Origin: Clostridiales bacterium UBA1738
GTDB taxonomy: Bacteria > Bacillota > Clostridia > UBA1381
Direction of reading: 5' to 3'
DNA: 64,000 bases
Assembly: GCA_002315735.1 (NCBI GenBank)
Contig: DCIA01000007.1
Span: 1 to 64,000, forward strand
Below the pieces are notes generated by a model, which worked only from the letters and a program-made list of their open reading frames with translations, had not been told where the DNA came from and searched no databases. The translations under genes and the position numbers were made by a program. Shown piece by piece: positions 18,589 through 28,215 of this stretch. Each line of letters starts with the position of its first letter. Position 1 is the stretch's first letter.

Positions 18589-20142
18589 ATGAAGATAGAT
18601 AGAACTAAAAATGCTGTAAGAAATACCATGTACGGAATGGGTATTAAAATATATGGTATTCTTATTCCGTTTCTAATGAGATCGCTTATGATTTATTGTT
18701 TGGGCACAGAATATTTGGGCTTAAACAGTTTGTTTTCATCATTTTTAAGTGTATTAAATCTTGCTGAATTAGGAGTTGGCTCTGCTATGGTATTTTCAAT
18801 GTACGAACCTATTGCCTATGATAATGAAGATAAAATCTGCGCACTTATGAAAATGTACAAAACTTATTACAGGATAATTGGTATTATAATATTGTTCATA
18901 GGAATTGCAGCAATACCATTCTTGCCATATTTAATTCACGGCAAGGTAGAAGCAGATGTTAATATTTATATTATTTATTTAATGAATTTGGCTGCAACCG
19001 TACTTTCCTATTGGATGTTTGCATATAAAAATTCAATAATTACAGCACATCAAAGAAATGATATTATTGACAAAGTAACAGCAATAACTAATGTAATATT
19101 AAACCTCTCACAAATATTGATTTTAATATTTGTAAAAAATTATTATTTTTTTATTCTTGCGTCAATAATTGTTCAAATTATTAACAATATTGTTATTGCA
19201 GTCGTGGCTAATAAAATGTATCCAAGGTATAAACCAAAGGGCAAACTAAGTGCAGAGGATACAAAAGAAATTAACAAAAGGATAAGAGATTTGTTTACAT
19301 CAAAACTTGGCGCGGTTATTGTAGGGTCGGCAGATACTCTTGTTATTTCGGCATTTTTAGGATTGACGGTGTTGGCAAAATATCAAAATTACTACTGTAT
19401 TTTAAATGCAGTTATAGGCGTGGTTACAATTGTTTTCGGAGCGTGTACTGCAGGTATTGGTAACAGTTTGATTGTTGAATCAAATGAGAAAAACTTTTAT
19501 GATTTACGCAAATTTACAATGATAATTATTTGGATTACAAGCATCTGTGTTCCTTGCTTTTTAAATTTATATCAACCATTTATGAAACTTTGGATGGGCG
19601 AGGATTTACTGCTTGAATATTCGATAGTTATTTGCCTTGGTATCTACTACTTTATTTATGAGGTTAACGCACTGCTGAATCTATATAAAGATGCAGGGGG
19701 AATATGGAATAAGGATAGGTTTAGACCTCTTGTTACAGGTATGGTAAATTTGGGGCTTAACTTAATAATGGTACAGTTTTGGGGACTTTATGGTATAATT
19801 TTTTCAACAGTTTTGTCAATGCTATTTGTAGGAATGCCTTGGCTTTTGCAAAATTTATTTACAACAATGTTTCCTAAAAATAATATAAAACAATATTTGA
19901 AAGATATGGCTGTATATGCATTGTTTGTGGCTTTTGTTAGCACAATTTCATGCTTTATTTGCTTGTTTATAGATTTTGATCCAATACTTACTATTATAAT
20001 CAGATTAGCAATATGTGGCATTGTACCGAATATTTTCGTTATTCTTGTATTTAGAAAGAGCGCAGTATTTAAAGACACTATTGAAATATTGGACAGGGCA
20101 ACCGGAAGCAAATTTAGATTTGTTACAAAGTACCTTTTATAA
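18589..20142 (+). CDS. Wzx-type polysaccharide flippase
   Basis: A 517-residue membrane protein with 12 or more hydrophobic segments from the polysaccharide transporter (PST/MATE-like MOP) group. N-terminal RNTMYGMGIKIYGILIPFLM and YLGLNSLFSSFLSVLNLAELG are typical. It exports lipid-linked repeats to the polymerase at 11321. Start ATG 18589 follows AGAGAG; an upstream TTG at 18559 lies inside the previous gene. Confidence 0.88.
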   Translation: MKIDRTKNAVRNTMYGMGIKIYGILIPFLMRSLMIYCLGTEYLGLNSLFSSFLSVLNLAELGVGSAMVFSMYEPIAYDNEDKICALMKMYKTYYRIIGIIILFIGIAAIPFLPYLIHGKVEADVNIYIIYLMNLAATVLSYWMFAYKNSIITAHQRNDIIDKVTAITNVILNLSQILILIFVKNYYFFILASIIVQIINNIVIAVVANKMYPRYKPKGKLSAEDTKEINKRIRDLFTSKLGAVIVGSADTLVISAFLGLTVLAKYQNYYCILNAVIGVVTIVFGACTAGIGNSLIVESNEKNFYDLRKFTMIIIWITSICVPCFLNLYQPFMKLWMGEDLLLEYSIVICLGIYYFIYEVNALLNLYKDAGGIWNKDRFRPLVTGMVNLGLNLIMVQFWGLYGIIFSTVLSMLFVGMPWLLQNLFTTMFPKNNIKQYLKDMAVYALFVAFVSTISCFICLFIDFDPILTIIIRLAICGIVPNIFVILVFRKSAVFKDTIEILDRATGSKFRFVTKYLL

Positions 20143-20157
20143 ATTGAGGTGAATTTT

Positions 20158-21903
20158 ATGGATATACACTACACAAATGAAAAAAATACGCAAATAGTAT
20201 TAAGCCTGTTAAAATCACACGGAATACGCAAGGTGATTGCAAGTCCCGGCACAACTAATATTAGATTAGTTGCAAGTATGCAACAAGACGATTTTTTTGA
20301 AATGTATTCAGCAGCAGATGAAAGATCTGCAGCATATATGGCGTGTGGAATGGCTGAACAAAGCAGAGAACCGGTTGTTATTACTTGCACAGGTGCAACA
20401 GCATCTCGCAATTACATTCCGGGCTTGACAGAGGCATATTATAGAAAATTACCCGTTCTTGCTATAACGTCAGCGCAACACTTTGGCAGAATAGGACAAA
20501 ATGTTGCACAGGTAATTGACCGTTCTGTTCAAATGAACGATACTGTTAAATTAAGCGTTCAAGTGCCAACTTGTCATACAGATGAGGACGAATGGGCTTG
20601 TAATGTTCAAGTAAACCGAGCATTGTTAGAACTAAAACGCAATGGTGGCGGCCCGGTTCATATTAACTTAGAAACAACATATAGCACAGACTTTTCTGTT
20701 GAAGAATTAGAACCAACAAGGGTGATAAATAGAATTGCTTACAATGATGATTTGCCGATTATTGACCATAAAAGGATTGGTATTTTCGTAGGTGCTCATT
20801 CTAAGTGGACCGAAAAACTAACGGAATTTGTAGACGAATTTTGTTCAAAATATAATGCAGTGGTGCTATGCGACCAAACAAGTAATTACAGAGGAAAATA
20901 CAGGGTTTTGTTCAGCTTGGTTACATCGCAAAGTAAACATTCATCACCTTGCAATAACTTTGATTTGCTAATTTACATAGGTAATGTTTCCGGTGCATAT
21001 CCATGGCTTGGCACAGTTGAGGAATGGAGAGTTAATCCGGATGGCGAAATTAGGGATACATTTGGTAATTTAAGCTACGTTTTTGAAATGTCCGAAGAAA
21101 ACTTCTTTGAAAAATATGCAGAATTAAAAACCCCGGAAATAACAGAAAATCAATTTGTTGACGAATGGAATGAAGAGTATAAAAATGTATATTCAAATAT
21201 TGGAGATTTGCCATTTTCAAATATTTGGATAGCAAAAAGTTCAGTACACAAATTACCGGAAGAATCAATTTTGCATTTAGGAATATTAAATACACTTCGT
21301 TCTTGGAACTTTTTTGAAACTCCACGCACGGTAAATGTGTATAGTAACACAGGTGGATTTGGTATTGACGGAGTGCTTTCAACGGCTGTCGGCTCTGCAT
21401 TAGCAGTGCCGGATAAACTTGTATTTTGTGTAATTGGGGACTTGGCATTTTTCTACGATATGAACGTAATGGGCAACAGGCATATCCCTAAAAATCTGAG
21501 AATTATGCTAGTAAATAATGGCAGAGGAACAGAATTTAGAAATTACAACCACCAAGGAGCAATGTTTGGTGATGAAGCAGACAAATTTATTGCAGCCGGT
21601 AATCACTACGGCAATCAATCATCAGAATTAGTTAAGAATTACGCTCAAAATTTAGGGTTTGAATATATTTTTGCATCTAAAAAATCAGAATATTTGGAAA
21701 AGGCAGATACATTCTTTGAAAATGAAATAAAAGATAAGCCAATTATGTTTGAAATATTTACAAATTGGCAAGATGAAAGTAATGCTTTAGAGCAATTAAA
21801 TACCACTTTGGTTGATTCCAATTCCTCTATAAAACAAGCACTTTACGGAGTAATTGGAGATAAAGGCTTTAAAATATTAAAGAAAATAGTAAAAAGAGGT
21901 TAA
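20158..21903 (+). CDS. MenD-like thiamine-diphosphate enzyme
   Basis: A 581-residue ThDP enzyme of the MenD superfamily branch. The pyrimidine domain has the catalytic Glu in AADERSAAYMACGMA; the pyrophosphate domain has NTGGFGIDGVLSTAVGSAL and the cofactor motif GDLAFFYDMN...MLVNNGRG. No other menaquinone genes are near and it lies inside the polysaccharide locus, so it more probably transfers a 2-oxoacid-derived acyl carbanion to a sugar or acid precursor than makes SEPHCHC. Starts at ATG 20158 after GAGGTG. Substrate unknown. Confidence 0.82.
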   Translation: MDIHYTNEKNTQIVLSLLKSHGIRKVIASPGTTNIRLVASMQQDDFFEMYSAADERSAAYMACGMAEQSREPVVITCTGATASRNYIPGLTEAYYRKLPVLAITSAQHFGRIGQNVAQVIDRSVQMNDTVKLSVQVPTCHTDEDEWACNVQVNRALLELKRNGGGPVHINLETTYSTDFSVEELEPTRVINRIAYNDDLPIIDHKRIGIFVGAHSKWTEKLTEFVDEFCSKYNAVVLCDQTSNYRGKYRVLFSLVTSQSKHSSPCNNFDLLIYIGNVSGAYPWLGTVEEWRVNPDGEIRDTFGNLSYVFEMSEENFFEKYAELKTPEITENQFVDEWNEEYKNVYSNIGDLPFSNIWIAKSSVHKLPEESILHLGILNTLRSWNFFETPRTVNVYSNTGGFGIDGVLSTAVGSALAVPDKLVFCVIGDLAFFYDMNVMGNRHIPKNLRIMLVNNGRGTEFRNYNHQGAMFGDEADKFIAAGNHYGNQSSELVKNYAQNLGFEYIFASKKSEYLEKADTFFENEIKDKPIMFEIFTNWQDESNALEQLNTTLVDSNSSIKQALYGVIGDKGFKILKKIVKRG

Positions 21904-21908
21904 TCGCT

Positions 21909-22748
21909 TTGGAAATTAAAAGGTATTTTAAAAACATATTAAAAAGTATTTTGAATATGGAGTGTGGCAAACAAATAACAGTAAATGTGTTAACTACTTC
22001 ACCAAGCGAAAAGTTAAAAGGAAAAAACATTTTAATAACCGGTGGAGGACGAGGACTTGGTTATCATATTGCAAAAAGGGCTGTTTTAGAAGGGGCTAAT
22101 GTTGTAATAACGGGTAGAAACCAAGCAACTCTAAAAAAGGCAACAGAAGAACTTGGTGATATGGTTAAATATTTAGTTTTTGATGTGAGAAATGTTGAAA
22201 ATGCTAAAACTATGCTTTGTAAGGCAGAAGAATTGTTTGGTAGTAAGGTTAATGCTATGGTAAGCAACGCCGGCATTTCCCTTCACGAAGGGGATTTTCG
22301 AAATGTAACTGAAGAAAATTGGGATATGCAAATAGATACCAATTTAAAGGGAAATTATTTTGCAGTTACAGAGTTTATTAAGTATCTTGAAGGCAAAGAG
22401 GATAAAGCAGGAAATATTGTTGTAATCACATCGGAAAGAGCAAAAAGACCTGACGATATTCCTTATGGCATAAGCAAAACAGCCACATCAAGTTTTGTTC
22501 AATGTATTGCTTCAAAAGTGATTGCAGAAGGTATTAGGGTTAATGGAATTGGCCCGGGCGTAACTGCATCAGATATGACAGGGTTTGACAAAGAGAGCAA
22601 TATGTACGCTCAATGGCAACCAACAGAACGCATCTTTATGCCTGAGGAGGTTGCAGAGGTTGCTACATTTTTACTAAGCGATGTTTCGTCTTGTATTAAT
22701 GGGGAAATAATTACTTGCGACCAAGGAAGGTATATTTCTCGTTGGTAA
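21909..22748 (+). CDS. Short-chain dehydrogenase/reductase
   Basis: A 279-residue SDR from TTG 21909, five bases after the ThDP gene. Residues 1-35 are an unusual N-terminal extension; then GKNILITGGGRGLGYHIA (TGxxxGxG), VSNAG, VVITSERA with the catalytic Ser region, and YGISK (YxxxK). Coupled to the MenD-like gene, it probably reduces the ketone or acyloin that enzyme forms (inference). Confidence 0.85.
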   Translation: MEIKRYFKNILKSILNMECGKQITVNVLTTSPSEKLKGKNILITGGGRGLGYHIAKRAVLEGANVVITGRNQATLKKATEELGDMVKYLVFDVRNVENAKTMLCKAEELFGSKVNAMVSNAGISLHEGDFRNVTEENWDMQIDTNLKGNYFAVTEFIKYLEGKEDKAGNIVVITSERAKRPDDIPYGISKTATSSFVQCIASKVIAEGIRVNGIGPGVTASDMTGFDKESNMYAQWQPTERIFMPEEVAEVATFLLSDVSSCINGEIITCDQGRYISRW

Positions 22749-22767
22749 TATATTCGGAGGTTTTATT

Positions 22768-23637
22768 ATGCAAGCATATTTAATTATGGCTCATAACGAT
22801 TTTAATATTCTTGAAAAAATAATAAAAATGATTGATTATTCTAACCACGATATTTTTATTCATGTTGATAGTAAAGTTAAAGAATTTGACTTTGAATATT
22901 TTAAGTCAATTCCAAAGCAAAGCAATGTTGTTTTTACTGACAGAATTTCAGTCAAATGGGGCGATTGCTCTATGATTGAGGCAGAATATCTACTGCTTAA
23001 TAAGGCAATGGAATATGGCAATTATACTTATTATCATCTTATTTCAGGGGCGGATATGCCCTTAAAAAGTGCCGAAAAATTATATGAATTTTATGAGACT
23101 AATTATCCAAATAATTTTATTCATTTTGCTAACAAGCCAAATAAAATCGAGGAAAGTAGAATTAAACATTATCACTTTTTTACAGGACGCAGAAATATAT
23201 TTAATCGCATAGGCACAAAAGTTGAACAAATTATTCAAGAAATTCTTAAAATTGACCGATTAAACGGCAAAAAAATATATAGGGGTTCACAGTGGTACAG
23301 CATCACCGATGAGTTTGCAAAATATTTAACAGATAACCAAATGTCAATGAAAAATCAATTAAAGCATACGCTGATTCCCGACGAATTTTTTGTGCAAATG
23401 TCCGTAATCAATTCGCCATATAAAGATAAACTGTATAAGCCTACAATGGACGATGATGCTAAACAAAATATGCACTTTGTTGATTGGGAGAGAGGCAATC
23501 CCTATACATTAACAGAGGAGGATTTTGACCTTATTATATGGTCGGGCTGTATGTTTGCACGGAAATTTACAAGCCATAATAATTTAAGCAATATGGTATT
23601 TGAAACAGTTAATAACGAGGGCAAGCAGTATGAATAA
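22768..23637 (+). CDS. GT14-like beta-1,6-N-acetylglucosaminyltransferase family protein
   Basis: A 289-residue protein with the Core-2/I-branching (GT14) pattern: MQAYLIMAHNDFNILEKII, DIFIHVDSK, SVKWGDCSMIEAEYLLLNKA, YYHLISGADMPLK, and GSQWYSIT. Such bacterial enzymes act on xylosyl or GlcNAc residues in exopolysaccharides. RBS GGAGG. It probably adds a branch. Confidence 0.85.
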   Translation: MQAYLIMAHNDFNILEKIIKMIDYSNHDIFIHVDSKVKEFDFEYFKSIPKQSNVVFTDRISVKWGDCSMIEAEYLLLNKAMEYGNYTYYHLISGADMPLKSAEKLYEFYETNYPNNFIHFANKPNKIEESRIKHYHFFTGRRNIFNRIGTKVEQIIQEILKIDRLNGKKIYRGSQWYSITDEFAKYLTDNQMSMKNQLKHTLIPDEFFVQMSVINSPYKDKLYKPTMDDDAKQNMHFVDWERGNPYTLTEEDFDLIIWSGCMFARKFTSHNNLSNMVFETVNNEGKQYE

Positions 23638-24742
23638 ATTATTTAATGAATTTATAAAATTGATTGGTTGTTCTGTAAATAATGAAGAATATTTATGCAC
23701 AAGCAAAGATGCAGAATATTTATATGAGCTTTGCGAATATCATAAAATAACTGAATTAACATATCCGATTTTGTATAATTTGGCAGATGAAACACTTGCA
23801 AAAAAAATCAAGAAATATCACGACATAAATCAATACAAAGCCTTGATGCAACAACAAACTTATAATGAAATAAAAGAGATTATGTACCAAAACAACATAA
23901 AATTTATGCCGTTAAAAGGAATTAAAGTAAGAAACTTGTATCCTCAAGAGTCCTTTAGAGAAATGGCAGATATTGATATTTTAGTCAAAAAGTATGATTT
24001 ATCAAGGATAAAGGCTTTGCTTAAAAATGCAGGTTATTCACACTTGCATAAAGGACATCACGATGTTTTTAATAAGCAAGAATTTATTACAATAGAGGTT
24101 CACGAAACTGTATTAGACAAACAAAGAGAAACAGGATTGGACGAATATTTCAATGAACCTTGGGACAATACAACCGATGAAACAGAATATTCTATGACCT
24201 TGGAAAAAGAGTATATTTATTTAATATCCCACCTTTACGGACATTTTCGTCTTGGTGGGGTGGGCGTACGATTTGTTTTGGACATTTGGTTGTTTCAAAG
24301 GGAATACAGGGACAAAATCAATTTTGACAATGTGTTAAAAGTTCTTGAAAAATATGGCCTAAGCAATTTTTATAATAATTTGGATAAACTAATAAAATAT
24401 TGGTTTGATGGCGAAAATCCAACTGAACTTATTGAACAATTTGCCGAATATATTATTTGTTCAGGGGCATATGGTTTAACGGAAAATCTTGTAAAGGATT
24501 TGCAAAACGGCAGTACAAAAGATATATCGTATATCGTAAAACGCAAATTTCTACTTTCAAATAAGGAAGTGGAAAAGCGTGTTAAATACAAAGTGTTAAT
24601 GCCATTTTGGTATGTTTACCGTGTAATTTTTGCAATTAAGAACTTTAAGGAAACTAAAAATTGGTTACATAGTTTAAAGGTAAATAGAAAAGAAATCTCC
24701 AAACATAGAGAAAAAATGAAACAGTTTGGAGTTAATATTTAG
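23630..24742 (+). CDS. Nucleotidyltransferase family protein (PF14907-like)
   Basis: A 370-residue protein overlapping the previous gene by eight bases; ATG 23630 follows GAGGGC. Centre carries NNIKFMPLKGIKVRNLYP and REMADIDILVKKYDL, the signature of the uncharacterised NTP_transf_5 nucleotidyltransferases, followed by IEVHETVLDK and ISHLYGHFRLGGVGVRFVLDIWLF. In other bacteria this family sits with HprK-like kinases and PqqD-like proteins, for example in lasso-peptide clusters; here such genes lie 3 kb downstream, so it may belong to that cassette rather than to polysaccharide assembly. Confidence 0.8.
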   Translation: MNKLFNEFIKLIGCSVNNEEYLCTSKDAEYLYELCEYHKITELTYPILYNLADETLAKKIKKYHDINQYKALMQQQTYNEIKEIMYQNNIKFMPLKGIKVRNLYPQESFREMADIDILVKKYDLSRIKALLKNAGYSHLHKGHHDVFNKQEFITIEVHETVLDKQRETGLDEYFNEPWDNTTDETEYSMTLEKEYIYLISHLYGHFRLGGVGVRFVLDIWLFQREYRDKINFDNVLKVLEKYGLSNFYNNLDKLIKYWFDGENPTELIEQFAEYIICSGAYGLTENLVKDLQNGSTKDISYIVKRKFLLSNKEVEKRVKYKVLMPFWYVYRVIFAIKNFKETKNWLHSLKVNRKEISKHREKMKQFGVNI

Positions 24743-24870
24743 AAACCCATTTATTATGCTAAATTCTAAGGTTTATGCTACCATTTTGTTACCAACAATA
24801 TTGTATAATAAGGTATTAAATTAAAGGGGAAAGTTTAAAGTTCGGCTTTGTTTTTTTAAGGAGTAAAATT

Positions 24871-25623
24871 ATGAAAAACACATACGAAATAAATATAAAG
24901 CGATTACTTTCAGAAATAATGTATAAATCATGGCTAATATTGCTTGTTACAGCTGTATTTGCTACAATGGGGTTTGTGTATGCTAAAAAGTGCCTAATTC
25001 CAAAATATACAGCAAGCACATTGGTATATGTTAATAACTACAGTGATAAAGTCAAGTCTGAAGCACTAAAAATAAATTCATCAGATATTTACACTTCTCA
25101 ACAGTTAGTTCCAACATACTTGCAATTTTTATCAAGCGATAAGGTGTTAGATGCTGTTTCAGCTAAGTTGAATAATAAATATACCGCTGATGAGTTGCGC
25201 GGTATGATGAATGCAAGTTCATTGGAAGAAACCGAGGTTTTCAGTGTTAGTATAACGGCATCAGACCCTTACGAGGCAACTGAAATAGCTAACGTATTGG
25301 CAGATATGGCACCTGACGTTATTACAGAGTTTTTGGAAGGTAGTTCAGTTAAAATTGTTGACTATGCCAAAGTTCCTCAATCAAGATCATATCCGGTATA
25401 TCGAAAATACATTGTTGTAGGTGGATTAGCAGGTGGTGGTTTAACAACACTTATTATCATTTTGATATTCTTGTTTAATTCAAGAATATCAGGCGAAGAA
25501 GATATTAACAAGTTGTTTACTGCACCTGTAATCGGTTCAATACCAAACCTTGACACAATATATGGAAAGCCGGGTTATAAGTATAAGTACAGATATTACG
25601 AGAGCAATCGTCAAAAGAGGTAA
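24871..25623 (+). CDS. Wzz/YveK-type chain-length regulator (BY-kinase activator)
   Basis: A 250-residue membrane protein with N-terminal (about 25-45) and C-terminal (about 178-200) transmembrane segments, and an extracytoplasmic middle containing KYTASTLVYVNN. This is the CpsC/CapA type that partners a separate cytoplasmic tyrosine kinase. The C-terminal cytoplasmic tail contains YKYKYRYYES. The 128-bp gap upstream has a TATAAT hexamer at 24804, so a promoter for the control genes may lie there. Confidence 0.88.
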   Translation: MKNTYEINIKRLLSEIMYKSWLILLVTAVFATMGFVYAKKCLIPKYTASTLVYVNNYSDKVKSEALKINSSDIYTSQQLVPTYLQFLSSDKVLDAVSAKLNNKYTADELRGMMNASSLEETEVFSVSITASDPYEATEIANVLADMAPDVITEFLEGSSVKIVDYAKVPQSRSYPVYRKYIVVGGLAGGGLTTLIIILIFLFNSRISGEEDINKLFTAPVIGSIPNLDTIYGKPGYKYKYRYYESNRQKR

Positions 25624-25628
25624 TGAGT

Positions 25629-26501
25629 ATGAGTTTTAAGATATTTAATAAAACTGAAAAAGACCAAATAAATTTTGACGTACAAGAAAGAGACAGAATA
25701 CTTTCAGATAAGTCGAGTTTCTTTGCAAAGGAAGCATATAATACACTAATTGGTAATATTACATTTTCAATTACAGGCAAAAACTGTAAGATAATAGAGG
25801 TTACAAGTTCAAGACCACGAGAAGGAAAGAGCCTTACAACACTAAACATAGCAATTTCTTTTGCTAAAAACGGTAAGAACGTTTTACTTGTAGACTGTGA
25901 CTTGCGTAAGCCTAAGATTAACAGATTGCTTGATATGAAAGCTTCCCCCGGTTTGTCAAATATTTTAATTGGTGAAAAGACAATTGAGGAATCTATTGTT
26001 CATTTAGAAGAATATGGTATAGATGTATTGTGTTCAGGGGATATTCCGCCAAGTTCCACACAACTTTTTGAAGCAGAAAGTATGGAGGAATTTATTGACG
26101 AGATATCAAAAAAATACGATTTTATTATTTTGGATACTCCGCCTGTAAATACGGTTATAGATGCGTGCATTACAGCAAGATATACAAATGGTATAGTGTT
26201 TGTTGTTAGACACGATTACGCAAAAAAAGACGATGTTGTTAATGCTGTTAAGCAATTAGAATTTGCCGGTGGTAAGGTTATAGGCTTTGTGCTTAACAAT
26301 ATTATGGATAAAAACGCTTTGGGATTTTCAAGCTACAAATACAAGTATAGGTATAGAGACAAATACAAAAATCGTTATTACGAAAATAACGGATATTCTG
26401 ATAATCCTCAATATGCTTATGACGAATATGAGTTAAATGAAGAGGCTGAAAATCCGTCCAACAAACAAGGCGAAGAAAAATCGAACGGAAAGCTTATATA
26501 G
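25629..26501 (+). CDS. CpsD/CapB-type bacterial tyrosine kinase
   Basis: About 290 residues. Walker A in SSRPREGKS, Walker A' in VLLVDCDLRKP, Walker B in FIILDTPP, and a C-terminal tyrosine cluster (YKYKYRYRDKYKNRYYE) for autophosphorylation. It controls polymer length together with the adjacent Wzz-like protein. ATG 25629 is eight bases after AAGAGG; an ATG at 25623 overlaps the previous stop and is the alternative start. Confidence 0.9.
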   Translation: MSFKIFNKTEKDQINFDVQERDRILSDKSSFFAKEAYNTLIGNITFSITGKNCKIIEVTSSRPREGKSLTTLNIAISFAKNGKNVLLVDCDLRKPKINRLLDMKASPGLSNILIGEKTIEESIVHLEEYGIDVLCSGDIPPSSTQLFEAESMEEFIDEISKKYDFIILDTPPVNTVIDACITARYTNGIVFVVRHDYAKKDDVVNAVKQLEFAGGKVIGFVLNNIMDKNALGFSSYKYKYRYRDKYKNRYYENNGYSDNPQYAYDEYELNEEAENPSNKQGEEKSNGKLI

Positions 26502-26597
26502 CATAATGCTGTAAATAAGGTTTCATATCCTGCAAGTTCAAAGGAAAAAAAGTTAGCGATACAAAATAATAAACAAATTAATTGGAGGAAGATAAAT

Positions 26598-27317
26598 ATG
26601 ATAGATTTTCATACACACATTCTTCCAAATATAGATGATGGATGCAAAACCGTATCTCAATCTGTAGAAGCTCTGACTACTATGAAAAATTCCGGTGTAG
26701 ATGTAGTTATAGCAACTTCGCATTATTACAGAGGTTTGGAAACTATTGATGAGTTTTTACAAAGAAGGAACCAATCATACAAAATATTGATGAAAGAATG
26801 CACCCAAACAAAAGCGAATATTCCTCATATTATTTTAGGCAGTGAGGTAGAATATTATGGAGGCATCAGCAAAAATGATGACCTTGAAAAATTATGTATT
26901 GATGGCACCAGATATATGTTACTTGAAATGCCATTTACAAAATGGGATTCGTTAATACTTACTGAGGTTAGAAAAATCAGTGCAAATCAAGGCATAATAC
27001 CAATAATTGCTCATGGAGATAGATATAATACATATAAAAATAAAATTAGTAAACTAAATGATTTACAAGTACCTATTCAAATAAATGCAAGTGCATTTAT
27101 TGATTCTGTGACATCAAGAAAGTATATAAAACTATTAAAAATCGGCAAGGTTCACTTGATTGGTTCTGATTGTCATAATCTTGATGACAGGAAGCCAAAT
27201 ATTGATTTGGCATATAAAATTATTCAAAAACAACTTGGCGAAAGTCAGGTTGAAAAAATAAATAACTTGGGTTATAGGATAATAAATTTGGCAATGGGGA
27301 CTAGTAATAATGTATGA
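26598..27317 (+). CDS. PHP-family tyrosine phosphatase (CpsB/YwqE type)
   Basis: A 239-residue metal-dependent phosphatase. N-terminal MIDFHTHILPNIDDGCKT (HxH and Asp ligands), GSEVEYYGG, LLEMPFTKW, PIIAHGDRY and SDCHNLDDR match CpsB/CapC/YwqE. It dephosphorylates the BY-kinase encoded just upstream. RBS GGAGGAA. Confidence 0.9.
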   Translation: MIDFHTHILPNIDDGCKTVSQSVEALTTMKNSGVDVVIATSHYYRGLETIDEFLQRRNQSYKILMKECTQTKANIPHIILGSEVEYYGGISKNDDLEKLCIDGTRYMLLEMPFTKWDSLILTEVRKISANQGIIPIIAHGDRYNTYKNKISKLNDLQVPIQINASAFIDSVTSRKYIKLLKIGKVHLIGSDCHNLDDRKPNIDLAYKIIQKQLGESQVEKINNLGYRIINLAMGTSNNV

Positions 27318-27333
27318 AAGGAGATTACACAAA

Positions 27334-27468
27334 ATGGAAAAAGAAAAATATGAAAAAATAGAAGCAGAACTTGTTTTTGTTAGTTCAGAAGATGTAAGAA
27401 TGTTGACATTGGATAGCAAGTCTAAAGGTATGGATAAGTTCAAATGGGTATTTGAAGAGGAAGAATAA
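27334..27468 (+). CDS. 44-residue peptide, candidate substrate of the HprK/PqqD cassette
   Basis: A small gene with a strong GAAAGGAG ribosome binding site 11 bases before ATG. It encodes 44 residues, highly charged at both ends (MEKEKYEKIEAELVF at the N-terminus, FEEEE at the C-terminus) with a central SSEDVRMLTLDSKSKG rich in Ser/Thr. The Y-x(2)-I-E-x-E-L-x(4)-S-x-E-D-V layout resembles short clostridial peptides with a conserved leader-like half and variable tail. Its position immediately before an HprK-like kinase and a PqqD-like protein makes it a candidate precursor (inference). No known product family recognised. Confidence 0.75.
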   Translation: MEKEKYEKIEAELVFVSSEDVRMLTLDSKSKGMDKFKWVFEEEE

Positions 27469-27492
27469 TACAAATAAGGAGGAATAACGGCT

Positions 27493-28215
27493 TTGCATAC
27501 CTTTATTATAAAGATTTTCAAGTATAATATTAAGATTCATTGCCGTAATTCTTATTCTTATAAATTATGCCAAAAATATATGTGCAATGAAGACGCAGAG
27601 GTGGTAATTAAGGCAACTGAACAAGAAATTGACTATATGATTTCTCGTGGAATTGCCAAATCGGAAGATGTTGCAGAAAGTAGAGTGTTACAGGACAAGG
27701 TTAATCAATTTCTGATTACTAAAGGTTGTGTGATGATGCATTCTGCAGTAGTTTCGGTAGATGACCAAGCCTATGCGTTTTTGGCTTTAAGTGGGGGAGG
27801 AAAATCAACTCAGGCTAAGCTATGGTTAGACCATTTTGGTAAGAAGGCAGTAGTTGTAAGTGGTGATTTTCCGGTTTTATCATTTGAATACAATAAAGTT
27901 TATGTTAGTGGCACACCATGGAACGGAAAAGAAGGCTGGGGTTTAAATATTACCATTCCTTTAAAGGGAATATTTTTTGTAAACAAAAGCGATTGCAACA
28001 ACGTTTACAAGGCAAATAACAAAGAGATTATCAACAAAATATTTTATAATTTGCTTATGCCAAAGGACAACTTTGACCAAATGGAAAAGTACTTAATCAT
28101 GGCAAATAAGTTAATTGAAACTGTTCCTGTTTTTGAGATGGATTGCACATTATCCGACCAAGCGGTTACAAAGGCATATAATGCGTTATGGAGTGAAACT
28201 GATGATACAAAATGA
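27493..28215 (+). CDS. HPr kinase-like (PEPCK-fold) protein
   Basis: A 240-residue protein from TTG 27493 behind GGAGG. Walker A reads LSGGGKSTQAKLW, followed by VVSGDFPVL, VSGTPWNGKEGWG and IFFVNK, the pattern of HprK-related kinases found with PqqD-like proteins rather than of true HPr kinase (no N-terminal DRTGG domain; too short). In the paeninodin lasso cluster a homologous family phosphorylates a precursor Ser. Probably phosphorylates a peptide or protein encoded nearby (inference). Confidence 0.8.
   Translation: MHTFIIKIFKYNIKIHCRNSYSYKLCQKYMCNEDAEVVIKATEQEIDYMISRGIAKSEDVAESRVLQDKVNQFLITKGCVMMHSAVVSVDDQAYAFLALSGGGKSTQAKLWLDHFGKKAVVVSGDFPVLSFEYNKVYVSGTPWNGKEGWGLNITIPLKGIFFVNKSDCNNVYKANNKEIINKIFYNLLMPKDNFDQMEKYLIMANKLIETVPVFEMDCTLSDQAVTKAYNALWSETDDTK

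Noticed and set aside
20158..21903. Naming the ThDP enzyme MenD
   Set aside because: Motifs fit the superfamily, but no menaquinone genes are near and the setting is a capsule locus.
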